A DNA stretch of 64,000 bases from Methylobacterium sp. NEAU K (GTDB lineage Bacteria; Pseudomonadota; Alphaproteobacteria; Rhizobiales; Beijerinckiaceae), in the NCBI RefSeq assembly GCF_030700285.1, contig NZ_JAUYZJ010000019.1, positions 45,089-109,088 on the forward strand, written 5' to 3'. The translations under genes and the position numbers were made by a program. Below are positions 16,111-24,962 of the stretch, one piece after another (positions within the stretch are counted from its first letter, which is position 1; each line of letters starts with the position of its first letter). Below the pieces are notes generated by a model, which saw only the letters and a program-made list of their open reading frames with translations, did not search any database and was not told the DNA's origin.

Positions 16111-16708
16111 CGAGATAGCGCTGCTCACGCCAGGGATCCCCGTACATGTGATAGCCGCGCAGCTCCCAGAAGCCGGCGGTGTCGGTCTGGGTGAAGCGCA
16201 GGCCCTTCAGCCACTTGGCGCTCTTCCAGAAATAGAGATGCGGCACGAGGAGGCGGGCCGGGCCGCCGTGATCCGGGTGGATCGGCTCACCCGCATAGCG
16301 GGTCGCCACCATGGCGCGTCCGCCGACGAGGTCGGCCACCGGCACGTTCGTGGTGTAGTCGTCGTAGGATTCCGCGAGCAGGTAGCCGGTCGGCGCCGCG
16401 GTGGCGGCATCCGCCAGCAGGTCGTCGAAGCTCACGCCCTCCCAGCCCGTGTCGAACTTCGACCACTTGGTGACGCAGTGAATGTCCCCGTGCCACGCGG
16501 TGCGGGGCAGCGCCTCGAATTCCTGCCAGCTCCACGACTTGATCGGCCGCGCGCCCTCGCGCAGCGTGAAGCGCCAGGTCGACAGATCGACCGTCGGGTT
16601 GGGGCCTATCTGCAGGATTGGGAAGTCGTCGGTCAGGTACTGACCGGGCGGAAGGCGCGCCCCGGTCTCGGGCGGCTGCCTGCGCCCGACGAAGCCCCGT
16701 GTCACCAT
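16103..16708 (-). CDS. Sulfite-oxidase-fold molybdenum oxidoreductase (MsrP-like, no Tat signal)
   Basis: The 201-residue protein contains the molybdopterin-binding domain of the sulfite-oxidase family. Cys78 in DIHCVTKWSKFD is the cysteine that ligates molybdenum. Downstream are the family segments SYDDYTTNVPVADLVG, PDHGGPARLLVPHLYFWKSAKWLKGL and FWELRGYHMYGDPW. It is close to MsrP (YedY) in the core but has no twin-arginine leader, so it should be cytosolic, and there is no MsrQ haem partner nearby. The ATG complementary to 16706-16708 is chosen because GGAGG precedes it closely; the frame extends to 16756. Substrate unknown; sulfoxides or sulfite are candidates by family. Confidence 0.83.
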   Translation of the reverse strand: MVTRGFVGRRQPPETGARLPPGQYLTDDFPILQIGPNPTVDLSTWRFTLREGARPIKSWSWQEFEALPRTAWHGDIHCVTKWSKFDTGWEGVSFDDLLADAATAAPTGYLLAESYDDYTTNVPVADLVGGRAMVATRYAGEPIHPDHGGPARLLVPHLYFWKSAKWLKGLRFTQTDTAGFWELRGYHMYGDPWREQRYLGD

Positions 16709-16864
16709 GCCGGCCTCCGATTCAACCCGTTGTGCGGGTTTGGTGCGTCGGAACACCCCACGTCAAGGCGTCCTGCGCGGTCGAACAAACGCCCCAAAGC
16801 TGAGATGGTGTCGCCCGCCCAGGCCGGCCCGACCGGCGCGAACCGTATCCATCAGGGGGATTCC

Positions 16865-17167
16865 ATGAAGTACCTTCTCGCGACGAGCCTTGTCGTCGGG
16901 AGTCTCGCCACCCTCGCGCCGGCCGCCCAGGCCCGCGACGGGATCGGCGCCGGCGGCGCGGCCGCCCTCGGCGTGCTCGGCGGCCTCGCGGTCGGCGGCG
17001 CCATCGCGTCGGCCAACAACGGCTACTATCCCGGCCGCCCGGTCTACCGCGCGCCGCCGCCGGTCTACGTGGAAGAGGATTACGGTCCGGTCTGCCACTT
17101 CGAGCGGCGCCGCACCATCGACGCCTATGGCGACGTCTACGTCCGCCGCGTCCGCGTCTGCGAGTAG
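16865..17167 (+). CDS. Small secreted Gly/Pro/Tyr-rich protein
   Basis: A 100-residue protein of unknown function. Residues 1-23 (MKYLLATSLVVGSLATLAPAAQA) form a clear Sec signal peptide with cleavage after AQA. A glycine/alanine-rich segment (GAGGAAALGVLGGLAVGGAIA) follows and could be membrane-associated. The mature C-terminus, [42 protein letters not shown], has two cysteines that may form a disulfide. This layout is frequent among small envelope proteins of Hyphomicrobiales. The ATG at 16865 follows a purine-rich AGGGGGAT. The last 31 bases overlap the 3' end of the convergent DMT transporter gene. Confidence 0.75.
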   Translation: MKYLLATSLVVGSLATLAPAAQARDGIGAGGAAALGVLGGLAVGGAIASANNGYYPGRPVYRAPPPVYVEEDYGPVCHFERRRTIDAYGDVYVRRVRVCE

Positions 17168-18105
17168 GCGCCCTCCGGCGTCGCCTCCACGGCCAGCGCC
17201 GGCTTCAGGCGCTCGGCACAGGCGATGCCCGCGAGCACCAGCGCCAGGGCGATGCCTTCCGTCGCCCCGAACGGCTCGCCGACCAGCAGGACGGCGAGGA
17301 TCGCGCCGAAGATCGGCACGAGATTCACGAACAGGCCAGCGCGGTTCGGGCCGATCTGCTCGACGCCGCGCATGAAGAACAGCTGTGCCAGCAGCGAGGG
17401 TCCCAGGCCGACGAAAGCCACCATCGCCCAGCCCTCAGGCCCCGGCCAGACGGCGTGACCCGCCGCCCATTCGACGGCGAGCGGCGGCAGCGACGTCACG
17501 AAGGCGGCGACCGCCATGGCGGCGAAGAAGGCCAGGGCCGACACCTTCGGCCGCGTCGGCAGGAAGATCGTGTAGCCCGCGTAGAGCAGGCAGGCCCCGA
17601 AGACGAGGACGTCTCCGCGGTTGAAGGCGAGATGCGTCAGCACGGCCCAATCGCCACGGGTCGCGGCCACGCCTGCCCCGACGAGCGTCAGGACCACGCC
17701 GATCACCTGCCCTTGTGTCACCGCCACCCGGTAGGCCAGACGGTTGAGCAGGATCACCAAGACCGGGATCGCCCCCTGAAACAGGGCCAGGTTGACGGCA
17801 CCGGTATAGACGCCGGCCGCGTAGAACAGGCAGTTGAAGGCGGTGTAGCCGAGGCCGCCCATCAGCAGGATGCGCAGCCAGTGGGGGCGCAGCAGAGGCC
17901 ATTCCGCGGCGAGGCGGCGGGCCGCGAACGGCGTGAGCACCGCGCAGGCCACCGCCCAGCGCAGTGTCGTGATGACCTGAGGCGAGACGTGTCCCGGCGC
18001 CCAGCGACTGGTGACTGCGTTACCGGCCCAGAGGAGCGCGGTGACGGTGAGCAGCAGGTAGGCCGGCGCGGCCGAGGGAGCCCGCGCCGCGCGCTCGGCC
18101 CTCAA
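17137..18105 (-). CDS. EamA/DMT-family transporter
   Basis: A 322-residue inner-membrane protein with ten predicted helices in two EamA repeats, the layout of drug/metabolite exporters of the RhaT/YdcZ superfamily. The first repeat starts [21 protein letters not shown], and the second ends [34 protein letters not shown], the conserved EP-containing penultimate helix. The substrate cannot be inferred. The start is a TTG (complement 18103-18105) that overlaps the infA stop as TTGA, so the gene is likely cotranscribed and translationally coupled with infA. That pairing looks positional rather than functional. Confidence 0.85.
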   Translation of the reverse strand: MRAERAARAPSAAPAYLLLTVTALLWAGNAVTSRWAPGHVSPQVITTLRWAVACAVLTPFAARRLAAEWPLLRPHWLRILLMGGLGYTAFNCLFYAAGVYTGAVNLALFQGAIPVLVILLNRLAYRVAVTQGQVIGVVLTLVGAGVAATRGDWAVLTHLAFNRGDVLVFGACLLYAGYTIFLPTRPKVSALAFFAAMAVAAFVTSLPPLAVEWAAGHAVWPGPEGWAMVAFVGLGPSLLAQLFFMRGVEQIGPNRAGLFVNLVPIFGAILAVLLVGEPFGATEGIALALVLAGIACAERLKPALAVEATPEGAYSQTRTRRT

Positions 18106-18377
18106 CGTCGGCGGAACTGTCCGCCCCGCACGGGGGGCCGCGGACCGGAGGAGCGCTCGTCCTTGTGGCGGAACACGAGACGGCCCTTTTCCAGATCGTA
18201 GGGCGACATCTCGACCGTGACGCGGTCACCCGCCAGCGTCTTGATGCGGTTCTTCTTCATCTTGCCGGCCGTGTAGGCCACGATCTCGTGGCCCTGGTCC
18301 AGCTGCACGCGGTAGCGCGCGTCCGGCAGGATCTCGATCACGAGACCGTCGAACTGCATCAATTCTTCTTTCGCCAT
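18102..18377 (-). CDS. infA: Translation initiation factor IF-1
   Basis: IF-1 binds the A-site of the 30S subunit during initiation together with IF-2 and IF-3. The S1/OB-fold domain runs from residue 1 to about 72: [60 protein letters not shown] matches the family throughout. The protein has 91 residues because of a basic tail, [19 protein letters not shown], absent from the 72-residue E. coli protein. The ATG is preceded by GGAGAAGG at good spacing; the frame extends upstream without similarity. It is followed, overlapping by four bases, by a DMT exporter gene. Confidence 0.93.
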   Translation of the reverse strand: MAKEELMQFDGLVIEILPDARYRVQLDQGHEIVAYTAGKMKKNRIKTLAGDRVTVEMSPYDLEKGRLVFRHKDERSSGPRPPVRGGQFRRR

Positions 18378-18586
18378 GCACCTTCTCCAGTCGGACCGTC
18401 CGGCAGCAGGCGTTCCGGCAAATCTATTTCGGCTGTCATCGAGCTCGGGAAACGCCGAAAGGCGCGGATCCGATCCGGCGGATGGTCCGCGCCAACAACG
18501 ACGCAGCTCGCATTTAGTCGCCGCATGAACGCGCCGCAAGTCGCGTACGGGGCGTCCACGGATTCATCGACACGATTCGTCGCGTT

Positions 18587-19729
18587 TCACCGTGAGTAAC
18601 CGTCATTGCCGGCATAATCGAGACGGCCTTCGGGCGTCCGTCGCCAGATCCGCAGCGTGACGGCATCGGCGGACCGGTCGCCGCGGGCGTCGAAGCCCAT
18701 GGGGCCGAGAACCGTGCGCAGCGGCTCTGCGCCGCGCAGAGACTCCGCCACCTTCCGAGCATCGGCGATCCGGCCTGTCTTCGGGTCCGCCGCGTGGGCA
18801 TGCTCCACCGCCTGGGCCAGCAGCTCGACAGCCGCGTAGCCTGCGGCGGACACGCTCGCGGCCTCTGCGCTTCGCGCCGCGGGCTTCCCGCCCTTTGGAT
18901 CGGGCAAGCGCGGTAGATCGGGCGCCAGGGTCATCACGGTCCCCTCCCCGGCCGCGCCGGCAGCGGCCGCGAACGCGGGATCGAGGATGCCGTCGCTGGC
19001 GACCAGGGTCGCGCCGAGCCCGGCCTCGCGCATCGCCCGCACCAAGGACGCGGCCTCCGGTGCAAGGCCCCCGAAATACACGGCCTCGACCCGGGCCGCC
19101 TTCAGCCGGCCGACGAGATCGGAGAGGTCCTGGGTCCCCCGGGGGAAACTGTCGAACAGCACGTCCGGCGCACCCAACTCCTTGAGCCGCGCCGCCACCG
19201 CATCGGCGAGACCGCGGCCGAAGGTCGAGCGGTCGTTGAGGATTCCGACGCGGCGCCCGGCGAAGACCTTCGCGAGATACGCTCCCGCGGCCACGCCTTG
19301 CTGCGCGTCGCTCGGGCAAAGCCGGAACAGGTTCCAGTGGCCCCGCGCGGTCAAGGGTGGGTAGGTCGCGCCCGGCGTCACCAGCACGGTGCCCGACTCC
19401 TCGTAGGCCGGTGCCGCGGCCGAGACCGCGACGGACTCGAAGGGACCGACGACGAGGCGCACACCATCCGCGGCAAATTTCCTGGCCACCGCGACAGCCT
19501 GCCTGGCGTCGCCGGCATCGTCGGCCGGCACCAGGACGAATTTCGTCCGTACGCCACCAGCCCGGTTGAGGTCGGCCACCGCCTGCTCGGCGCCCTGCTG
19601 CAGCCCCTGGCCGAAAGCGGCATCCGGCCCTGACAGCGGCGCCGAGAGGCCGATCCGGACCGGCGCCTGCGCGGCGGCCGGTGCGGCGGCGAGGAGGAAT
19701 ACGAGGAATGGGGCGAGTCGGCGGATCAT
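18587..19729 (-). CDS. Periplasmic branched-chain amino-acid-type ABC substrate-binding protein
   Basis: A 380-residue periplasmic binding protein of the Leu/Ile/Val-binding (type I) family. Residues 1-21 (MIRRLAPFLVFLLAAAPAAAQ) form a Sec signal peptide. The mature protein begins PVRIGLSAPLSGPDAAFGQGLQQGAEQAVADLNRAGG, the family signature, followed by VVGPFESVAVSAAAPAYEESGTVLVTPGAT and the hinge region around SFPRGTQDLSDLVGRLKA. No permease or ATPase genes are adjacent, so it is an orphan binding protein feeding a transporter encoded elsewhere, or a sensor. The ligand (amino acid, urea or aromatic acid) cannot be decided from sequence. Confidence 0.87.
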   Translation of the reverse strand: MIRRLAPFLVFLLAAAPAAAQAPVRIGLSAPLSGPDAAFGQGLQQGAEQAVADLNRAGGVRTKFVLVPADDAGDARQAVAVARKFAADGVRLVVGPFESVAVSAAAPAYEESGTVLVTPGATYPPLTARGHWNLFRLCPSDAQQGVAAGAYLAKVFAGRRVGILNDRSTFGRGLADAVAARLKELGAPDVLFDSFPRGTQDLSDLVGRLKAARVEAVYFGGLAPEAASLVRAMREAGLGATLVASDGILDPAFAAAAGAAGEGTVMTLAPDLPRLPDPKGGKPAARSAEAASVSAAGYAAVELLAQAVEHAHAADPKTGRIADARKVAESLRGAEPLRTVLGPMGFDARGDRSADAVTLRIWRRTPEGRLDYAGNDGYSR

Positions 19730-19951
19730 GGCGACAGGTTATCGCTCACAGTGCTGCCTCGGGAAACTCGCATCGGCGCGCTGACGCAGCATCAGATCAC
19801 ATCCATCGTTGAGCGGATCGGGACGCTGATGCGCGCGCAAGCGCTGGCGGGCGGGCGCGATGTGCGGAATAAGGGCGTCGGCCCGATCACCAACGGTCAA
19901 ATGAACCGCCGGTCGCGCCACATTGAAGACCCTCTGGGACGATTGACGATC

Positions 19952-21157
19952 ATGACCTCGCTGTTCGCCGGCATCCAGGACGCGCCGCTCGACCCGATCA
20001 TGCGGCTGTTCGAGGCCTTCAACGCAGACCCGAGCACCAAGAAGCTCAACCTCGTGGTCGGCGTCTACACGGACGCGGACGGCAAGGTGCCGCGCCTGCG
20101 CGCCGTGCAGATTGCGGAGAAGCGCTGGATCGAGAAGGGCCTGCCGAAGACCTACCGGCCCATAGAGGGCACCAAGCCGTTCCGCGACGCGGTCCAGGCC
20201 CTGCTGTTCGGCGCGGGCGCCCCGATCCTCAAGGAGAACCGGGCGGCGACGCTTCAGAGCATCGGCGGCACCGGCGCTCTGAAGACCGGCGCGGACGTGC
20301 TGGCCAAGCTCAATCCGGGGGCCACCGTGGCGGTGAGTAACCCGAGCTGGGAGAACCACAAGGCTCTGTTCATGCAGGCCGGCTTCACCGTGGTCGATTA
20401 TCCCTATTTCTCGGCCGAGACCGGTGGCGTCGACTACCCGGCCATGCGCGCCTATCTGCAGCACCTGCCCAAGGGCTCGATCGTGGTGCTGCACGCCTGC
20501 TGCCACAACCCGACCGGCGCCGATCTCAGCCCAGAGGCCTGGCGCGACCTCGTGCCTCTGATGGCCGAGCGCGGGCTGATCCCCTTCCTCGACATCGCCT
20601 ACCAGGGCTTCGGCGAGGGCCTCGATGCCGATGCCGCGCCGGTGCGGCTGTTCGCGGAATCGGGCCAGGAATTCCTGGTCGCCTCCTCGTTCTCGAAATC
20701 GTTCTCGCTCTACGGCGAGCGCGTCGGCGCCCTCACCATCGTGGCCGAGAACCCAGCCATGAAGGCCAAGGTCGAGTCGCTGGCCAAGCGGCTGGTGCGG
20801 GCGAGCTACTCGAACCCGCACACCCACGGGGCGGCCATCGTCGAGCTCGTGCTCACCGATCCGGAGCTGCGCGCCGACTGGGAGCGGGAACTCGCCGAGA
20901 TGCGCGAGCGGATCCGCGCCATGCGCGTGCGCATGGCCGACAGCCTGCAGCAGCGCCATCCGGAGCGCGGCTTCGACGCGATCAAGGCGCAGAAGGGCAT
21001 GTTCTCCTATACGGGCCTGACGCCCGAGGAGGCTACGCGCCTGCGCGAGGAGCACGAGGTCTACGCCCTTGAGACCGGCCGGATCTGCGTGGCGGCGGTC
21101 AACACCCACAACATCGACCACGTCATCGACGCGATCGACGCGGTGGTTAAGGGCTGA
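19952..21157 (+). CDS. Aromatic-amino-acid / aspartate aminotransferase, class I
   Basis: A PLP-dependent transaminase of 401 residues, the size of E. coli TyrB/AspC, which exchanges amino groups between aspartate, phenylalanine or tyrosine and 2-oxoglutarate in the cytosol. LNLVVGVYTDADGKVPRLRAVQIAE near the N-terminus, the NPTG motif in ACCHNPTGADLS, the PLP lysine in SSFSKSFSLYGERVGAL and the substrate-binding arginine segment GRICVAAVN are all present, so it is probably active. Family features are those of the TyrB/AspC branch, where the same protein often serves both aspartate and aromatic substrates. The ATG at 19952 is chosen because homology begins there. The gene stands alone. Confidence 0.9.
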   Translation: MTSLFAGIQDAPLDPIMRLFEAFNADPSTKKLNLVVGVYTDADGKVPRLRAVQIAEKRWIEKGLPKTYRPIEGTKPFRDAVQALLFGAGAPILKENRAATLQSIGGTGALKTGADVLAKLNPGATVAVSNPSWENHKALFMQAGFTVVDYPYFSAETGGVDYPAMRAYLQHLPKGSIVVLHACCHNPTGADLSPEAWRDLVPLMAERGLIPFLDIAYQGFGEGLDADAAPVRLFAESGQEFLVASSFSKSFSLYGERVGALTIVAENPAMKAKVESLAKRLVRASYSNPHTHGAAIVELVLTDPELRADWERELAEMRERIRAMRVRMADSLQQRHPERGFDAIKAQKGMFSYTGLTPEEATRLREEHEVYALETGRICVAAVNTHNIDHVIDAIDAVVKG

Positions 21158-21430
21158 CCGCGGCGGCGCCCTCGAGCGCGTCTGCCGGCTGGATCCCCGG
21201 ATCCGACCAGTCTCCGAAGCGCGGCTCGCGCGTGCGCCGCCGAAGCGGAGACCGGTTCGGAGAAAGAGCGCAGAACCAGCAATCGCCATGCGGGCCAGCG
21301 CCGCGCATTGCGATTGCGGGATCGTGCCTCTTGCCGACGAAGGATCAATCCAGGGCTTCGCGACCGCAAAAAAGTCCTTATGCTCGTGCTGTCCGGGCGC
21401 CCAATCCCGTCCGAACGGATCGCTCAGTTC

Positions 21431-23062
21431 ATGCTGAAGACAGCCTTCGTTGCCGCCCGCGACCGTCAGAGGCTGTCGGAGATCGCGACCATCCTGATCG
21501 GCTTCGGCGTCACGCGCGTCGTAGACCGTCTCGGCCTGCGCTACCTGCCCCTGCTGCCGCGCCGGCAGCCCCGGGTCGACGTCACCCGCCTGTCCGAGCC
21601 CGAACGCCTGCGCCGGGCGATCGAGGCGCTCGGCCCGACCTTCATCAAGTTCGGGCAGGTGCTGGCCAGCCGGCCGGACCTGCTGTCGCCAGCCTGGACC
21701 GAGGAGTTGCAGAAGCTCCACAGCCAGGTCGTGCCGGTGCCGTGGGAGCAGATCGGCCCGCAACTCGAGCAGGATCTCGGCGGGCCGCCCACGGAAGTGT
21801 TCGCCGAGTTCAACACGAACCCGATCGCCTCGGCGTCGATCGCTCAGGTCTACCGGGCGCGTCTTCACTCGGGCGAAGACGTGATCGTCAAAGTCCTGCG
21901 GCCGAACCTGCGCAAGATCATCGAGGCGGACCTTCGCCTGATGGCGCACGGCGCCCGCATCGTCGAGAACGAGTGGCCGGACATGGCCCGCTACCAGCCG
22001 CGCGAGCAGATGCGCCACCTCGCCGAGGGGCTGAACGGCGAGCTCGACCTCCTCAACGAGGCACGCAACTGCGAGCTGCTGGCCCAGATCTTCGAGGACC
22101 GTGACGACATCGTGTTCCCGAAGATCCATTGGGAATACTGTTCCGAGCGGGTGCTGGTGCAGGACTTCATCCATGGCATCCCGCCCAACGACGAGGCGGC
22201 TTTGCGCGCCGCGGGAGTCGACAAGAAGCTGCTCGCCCAGAAGGGGACCGACGCCTTCCTGCAGATGGCGCTGATCGAGGGCGTGTTCCACGCCGATCCG
22301 CATCCGGGCAACATGCTGGCGATGCCGGGCAACCGCATCGGCTTCATCGATTTCGGGATCATCGGCCGGCTGTCGCAGCGGCGGCGCTCGCAGCTCCTCG
22401 TGCTGATCGGCGCGATGCTGAAGCAGGATGCGGACGGCCTGATGGCCGTGTTGCTCGATTGGACCGGCACCAGCAACCCGGACCTGACCCGCCTTCAGGT
22501 CTCGGCCCAGTCGTTCGTGGAGAGCCACTCCTCGATCCCGCTCAATCTCGGGTTGGTACTCACCGACTTCATGAACATGGCCCGCGAGAACGACCTCGCG
22601 ATGCCCACCGACCTCGCGATCCTGTTCAAGGGCTTGGTCACGGCCGACGGTGTGATGCGCCACCTCGATCCGAATTTCGACCTGTTTGCGGCCGCCGGCC
22701 CCACCGTCCGGGCGAGCATGCAGACGCAGTTCTCGCTCAGCGCCCTCAAGCAGAAGGCCGAAGCCCTGGGCGTCGGGCTCTACGGCGCGGCCTCGGAACT
22801 TCCGACGCTGATCCACCTGATGTTGGTGCGGCTCAAGCAGGGCCGCGTCACCGTCGAGATCGAGGTGAAGGGCCTCGACAAGGTAACCCGCGGCATCGAG
22901 CGGGCTGCCGCCCGGGTCGCAGTGGCCCTGGTGGTTGCGGCCTTCGCCACCCAGCTCGCGCCGCGACTGATCGACCTCGGCACGCCGGTCTTCGTCTCGA
23001 TCGGCCTGATCATCTTCATCCTCGGCATCGGCTGGCTCGTGCTGCTGATGCGAAACAAGTGA
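21431..23062 (+). CDS. ubiB: UbiB/ABC1-family atypical kinase, ubiquinone biosynthesis accessory protein
   Basis: The 543-residue protein is a member of the UbiB (ABC1/ADCK) family of atypical kinase-like ATPases needed for ubiquinone synthesis at the inner membrane. Family motifs are the KxGQ segment FIKFGQVLASRPDLLS, the Ala-rich loop SASIAQVYRA, catalytic-lysine region VIVKVLRPN, ADPHPGNML and the metal-binding DFG in FIDFGIIGRL. Two hydrophobic C-terminal helices (about residues 490-540) anchor it. The ATG at 21431 fits the usual start (MLKTAFVAARDRQRL); an in-frame ATG at 21380 would add 17 residues. No other ubi gene is adjacent. Confidence 0.88.
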   Translation: MLKTAFVAARDRQRLSEIATILIGFGVTRVVDRLGLRYLPLLPRRQPRVDVTRLSEPERLRRAIEALGPTFIKFGQVLASRPDLLSPAWTEELQKLHSQVVPVPWEQIGPQLEQDLGGPPTEVFAEFNTNPIASASIAQVYRARLHSGEDVIVKVLRPNLRKIIEADLRLMAHGARIVENEWPDMARYQPREQMRHLAEGLNGELDLLNEARNCELLAQIFEDRDDIVFPKIHWEYCSERVLVQDFIHGIPPNDEAALRAAGVDKKLLAQKGTDAFLQMALIEGVFHADPHPGNMLAMPGNRIGFIDFGIIGRLSQRRRSQLLVLIGAMLKQDADGLMAVLLDWTGTSNPDLTRLQVSAQSFVESHSSIPLNLGLVLTDFMNMARENDLAMPTDLAILFKGLVTADGVMRHLDPNFDLFAAAGPTVRASMQTQFSLSALKQKAEALGVGLYGAASELPTLIHLMLVRLKQGRVTVEIEVKGLDKVTRGIERAAARVAVALVVAAFATQLAPRLIDLGTPVFVSIGLIIFILGIGWLVLLMRNK

Positions 23063-23333
23063 CACAGTCCGTAAACTTGCCGCGTGACGCCTGTAGTCAA
23101 ACCGCCTCGGCGAATACACACTTCGTTTGATTATTCCCAATAACATGCTAGCTTGACGCATCCCTCGATTCGCAAGGCTGCGAGCCGGGGCGCGTGACCA
23201 GAAGCGGTTCGAACCGCCGGTGCGCCTCGGCTTCGACATCGCGTCGCCGCGCCTCGTCTTCGGCGGGTCTTCTGCGGCACTCGCCCGGCGCGAGCGCTCC
23301 GGAAGCATGAGGCTGAGCTGGGGGGGGCGGGCG

Positions 23334-24581
23334 ATGGATGCGGGCATCGTGTTGCCGCGTGCGGACGGGGCGGATCGCCGACTCGGTGCGCTCGAAGCGG
23401 AGAATATCCATCTGCGCGCCCTGCTGATGCAGGCGACCTGGCAGGCGGATTCGGAGCGGCAGCGCAGCCGGCGTCTTGGCCGCATCATCGAAGCCGCGAG
23501 CCGCGTGGAGGCCGAGCGCCTCGCCTCCGATCCGTGGCACGTCCATGGTCGTCTGTCGCTGCACGGGCGCGAATGCGCGAGCCCCGAGGCTTTGTCGGAA
23601 GCGCCGCAGCCTGACGAGGAGTCCGAAGCCGAGATTTTCCAGGCCGGCATGGATTTCCTGGAGGTGCTCGATCGCGACGGACGCCTGATCATGACGAGCG
23701 AGAACGGCCCGGCCCGCGTCGAGACACAGCATCCGACCGACATGATCGGCAACCCCTGGATCGATCTCTGGACCCGCGAGGAAGACCGCGAAACGGTAGC
23801 GTCGGCTCTCGACAAGGCGCGGCGGGGACAGGCGAGCCGCTTCCAGGCGAAACAGGAGAGGGGCCGGACGGCTATTTGGTGGGACATCGCCGTCACCCCG
23901 ATCGGCGGGCGGCATGGCCGGCCCGAGCGCATCCTGGCCGCATCGCGGGACATCACCGATCTGAAGTTCACGGAGGCGCGCCAGACGCTGCTGATGCAGG
24001 AACTGGCGCACCGGATGAAGAACACCCTGACCATGGTCCAGGCCGTAGCGGCGCAGACCCTGCGCAACGCGGATTCACTGGAAGCGGCCGGCGAGGCGCT
24101 GGGCGCACGGCTGCTGGCCCTGTCCCAGGCCCACGACGTCCTGCTTCAGGGCTCGTTCGCCGAGGCGTCCCTGGCGGCCCTCGTCGAGGGAGCAATCTCC
24201 CTGCATGGCGACGGGGTGGCGGGCCGGTTCAGGACCGAGGGGCCCGACGTCACCCTGGGACCGCGCCACGGCATGATCCTGGCGCTCATGCTGCACGAAC
24301 TAGGGACCAACGCGGCGAAGTACGGCGCGCTGTCCGTGGCCGCCGGGCACGTGGTCATCACCTGGGAAGTGGGGGACGGGGGCGGCGGCCAGGTCCTGCG
24401 GTTCCGATGGGAGGAGGTTGGCGGGCCGCCGGTCACGCCGCCCACCCGTACCGGGTTCGGCACGCGCCTGATCGCCCGCAGCCTCGCCCACAGCTTCGGC
24501 GGGATCGCGGAGCTCAGCTATCCGCCGGAGGGGGTGGTGCTGACCTTCGAGGCGCCGCTCGATGCGGTGACGGCGGCGTGA
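23334..24581 (+). CDS. PAS-containing HWE-family histidine kinase
   Basis: A soluble sensor kinase of 415 residues. An N-terminal coiled-coil-like stretch (about 10-55) is followed by a PAS-like sensor (about 100-215; FLEVLDRDGRLIMTS to RILAASRDITDLK) and then an HWE/HisKA_2 domain with the phosphoacceptor histidine in LMQELAHRMKNTLTMVQAVAAQTL. The ATPase part shows the N-box ALMLHELGTNAAKYGAL and ends with GFGTRLIARSLAHSFGG, typical of this group, which is abundant in Alphaproteobacteria and often tied to the general stress response or photoreception. No LOV cysteine motif is apparent. Start choices are ATG 23334 or ATG 23307. A convergent Hpt gene lies 36 bp beyond the stop. Confidence 0.87.
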   Translation: MDAGIVLPRADGADRRLGALEAENIHLRALLMQATWQADSERQRSRRLGRIIEAASRVEAERLASDPWHVHGRLSLHGRECASPEALSEAPQPDEESEAEIFQAGMDFLEVLDRDGRLIMTSENGPARVETQHPTDMIGNPWIDLWTREEDRETVASALDKARRGQASRFQAKQERGRTAIWWDIAVTPIGGRHGRPERILAASRDITDLKFTEARQTLLMQELAHRMKNTLTMVQAVAAQTLRNADSLEAAGEALGARLLALSQAHDVLLQGSFAEASLAALVEGAISLHGDGVAGRFRTEGPDVTLGPRHGMILALMLHELGTNAAKYGALSVAAGHVVITWEVGDGGGGQVLRFRWEEVGGPPVTPPTRTGFGTRLIARSLAHSFGGIAELSYPPEGVVLTFEAPLDAVTAA

Positions 24582-24617
24582 CCGGAAGCCGGCCGCGGAG
24601 CGGATGCCGCCCCGGGG

Positions 24618-24962
24618 TCACAGGAAGACGCCGGTCTCCATCCTGAGGTCCCGCAACGCCGCGATGGTCCTGTCGCGCAGGCTTCGAACATCGACGAGCG
24701 GCCGCGTGAGATCGTCGCCAAGCGTGGCGGATTGTTCGAGGCCTCGGCAGGCCTGCGAGAGCGCCGCGCAGCCGAGCATGCCCGACATCGAGACCAGCGT
24801 GTGAGCTTCGCGGCCGAGATCGGAATCGGCGCGATCTGCGCCGTCGAAGGCCGTGGCGAGGCTTGCGATGAACCGGTCGAGCAGGCGCACGAGCTTATCG
24901 GTGCCGATCGCGGCTCCGAGTTCGTCGAGCGTGGCCCGATCGACGAGGGATTGTGACACCAT
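24618..24962 (-). CDS. Hpt-domain phosphotransfer protein
   Basis: A stand-alone histidine phosphotransfer protein of 114 residues. The four-helix Hpt core is visible, with the phosphoaccepting histidine in LGREAHTLVSMSGMLGCAALSQACRGLE, matching the family pattern AHxLKGxxxxxGxxxLxxxCxxLE. The usual lysine after the histidine is replaced (HTLVSMSG rather than HTLKGSSG), which leaves phosphotransfer likely but not certain. The ATG complementary to 24960-24962 is chosen; the frame extends upstream in sequence without similarity. It sits between an HWE kinase and a separate kinase/regulator operon, so it could connect signalling branches. Partners cannot be assigned from sequence. Confidence 0.78.
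   Translation of the reverse strand: MVSQSLVDRATLDELGAAIGTDKLVRLLDRFIASLATAFDGADRADSDLGREAHTLVSMSGMLGCAALSQACRGLEQSATLGDDLTRPLVDVRSLRDRTIAALRDLRMETGVFL

Noticed and set aside
23200..23222. tRNA T-arm-like GGTTCGAACC
   Set aside because: The stem and loop lengths do not fit a T-arm, and no acceptor, D or anticodon stem can be placed around it.
19739..24067. Very long minus-strand frame spanning the aminotransferase, ubiB and kinase genes
   Set aside because: It crosses several well-supported genes and the intergenic regions, has no recognisable domain, and mirrors their codon bias in the third position.
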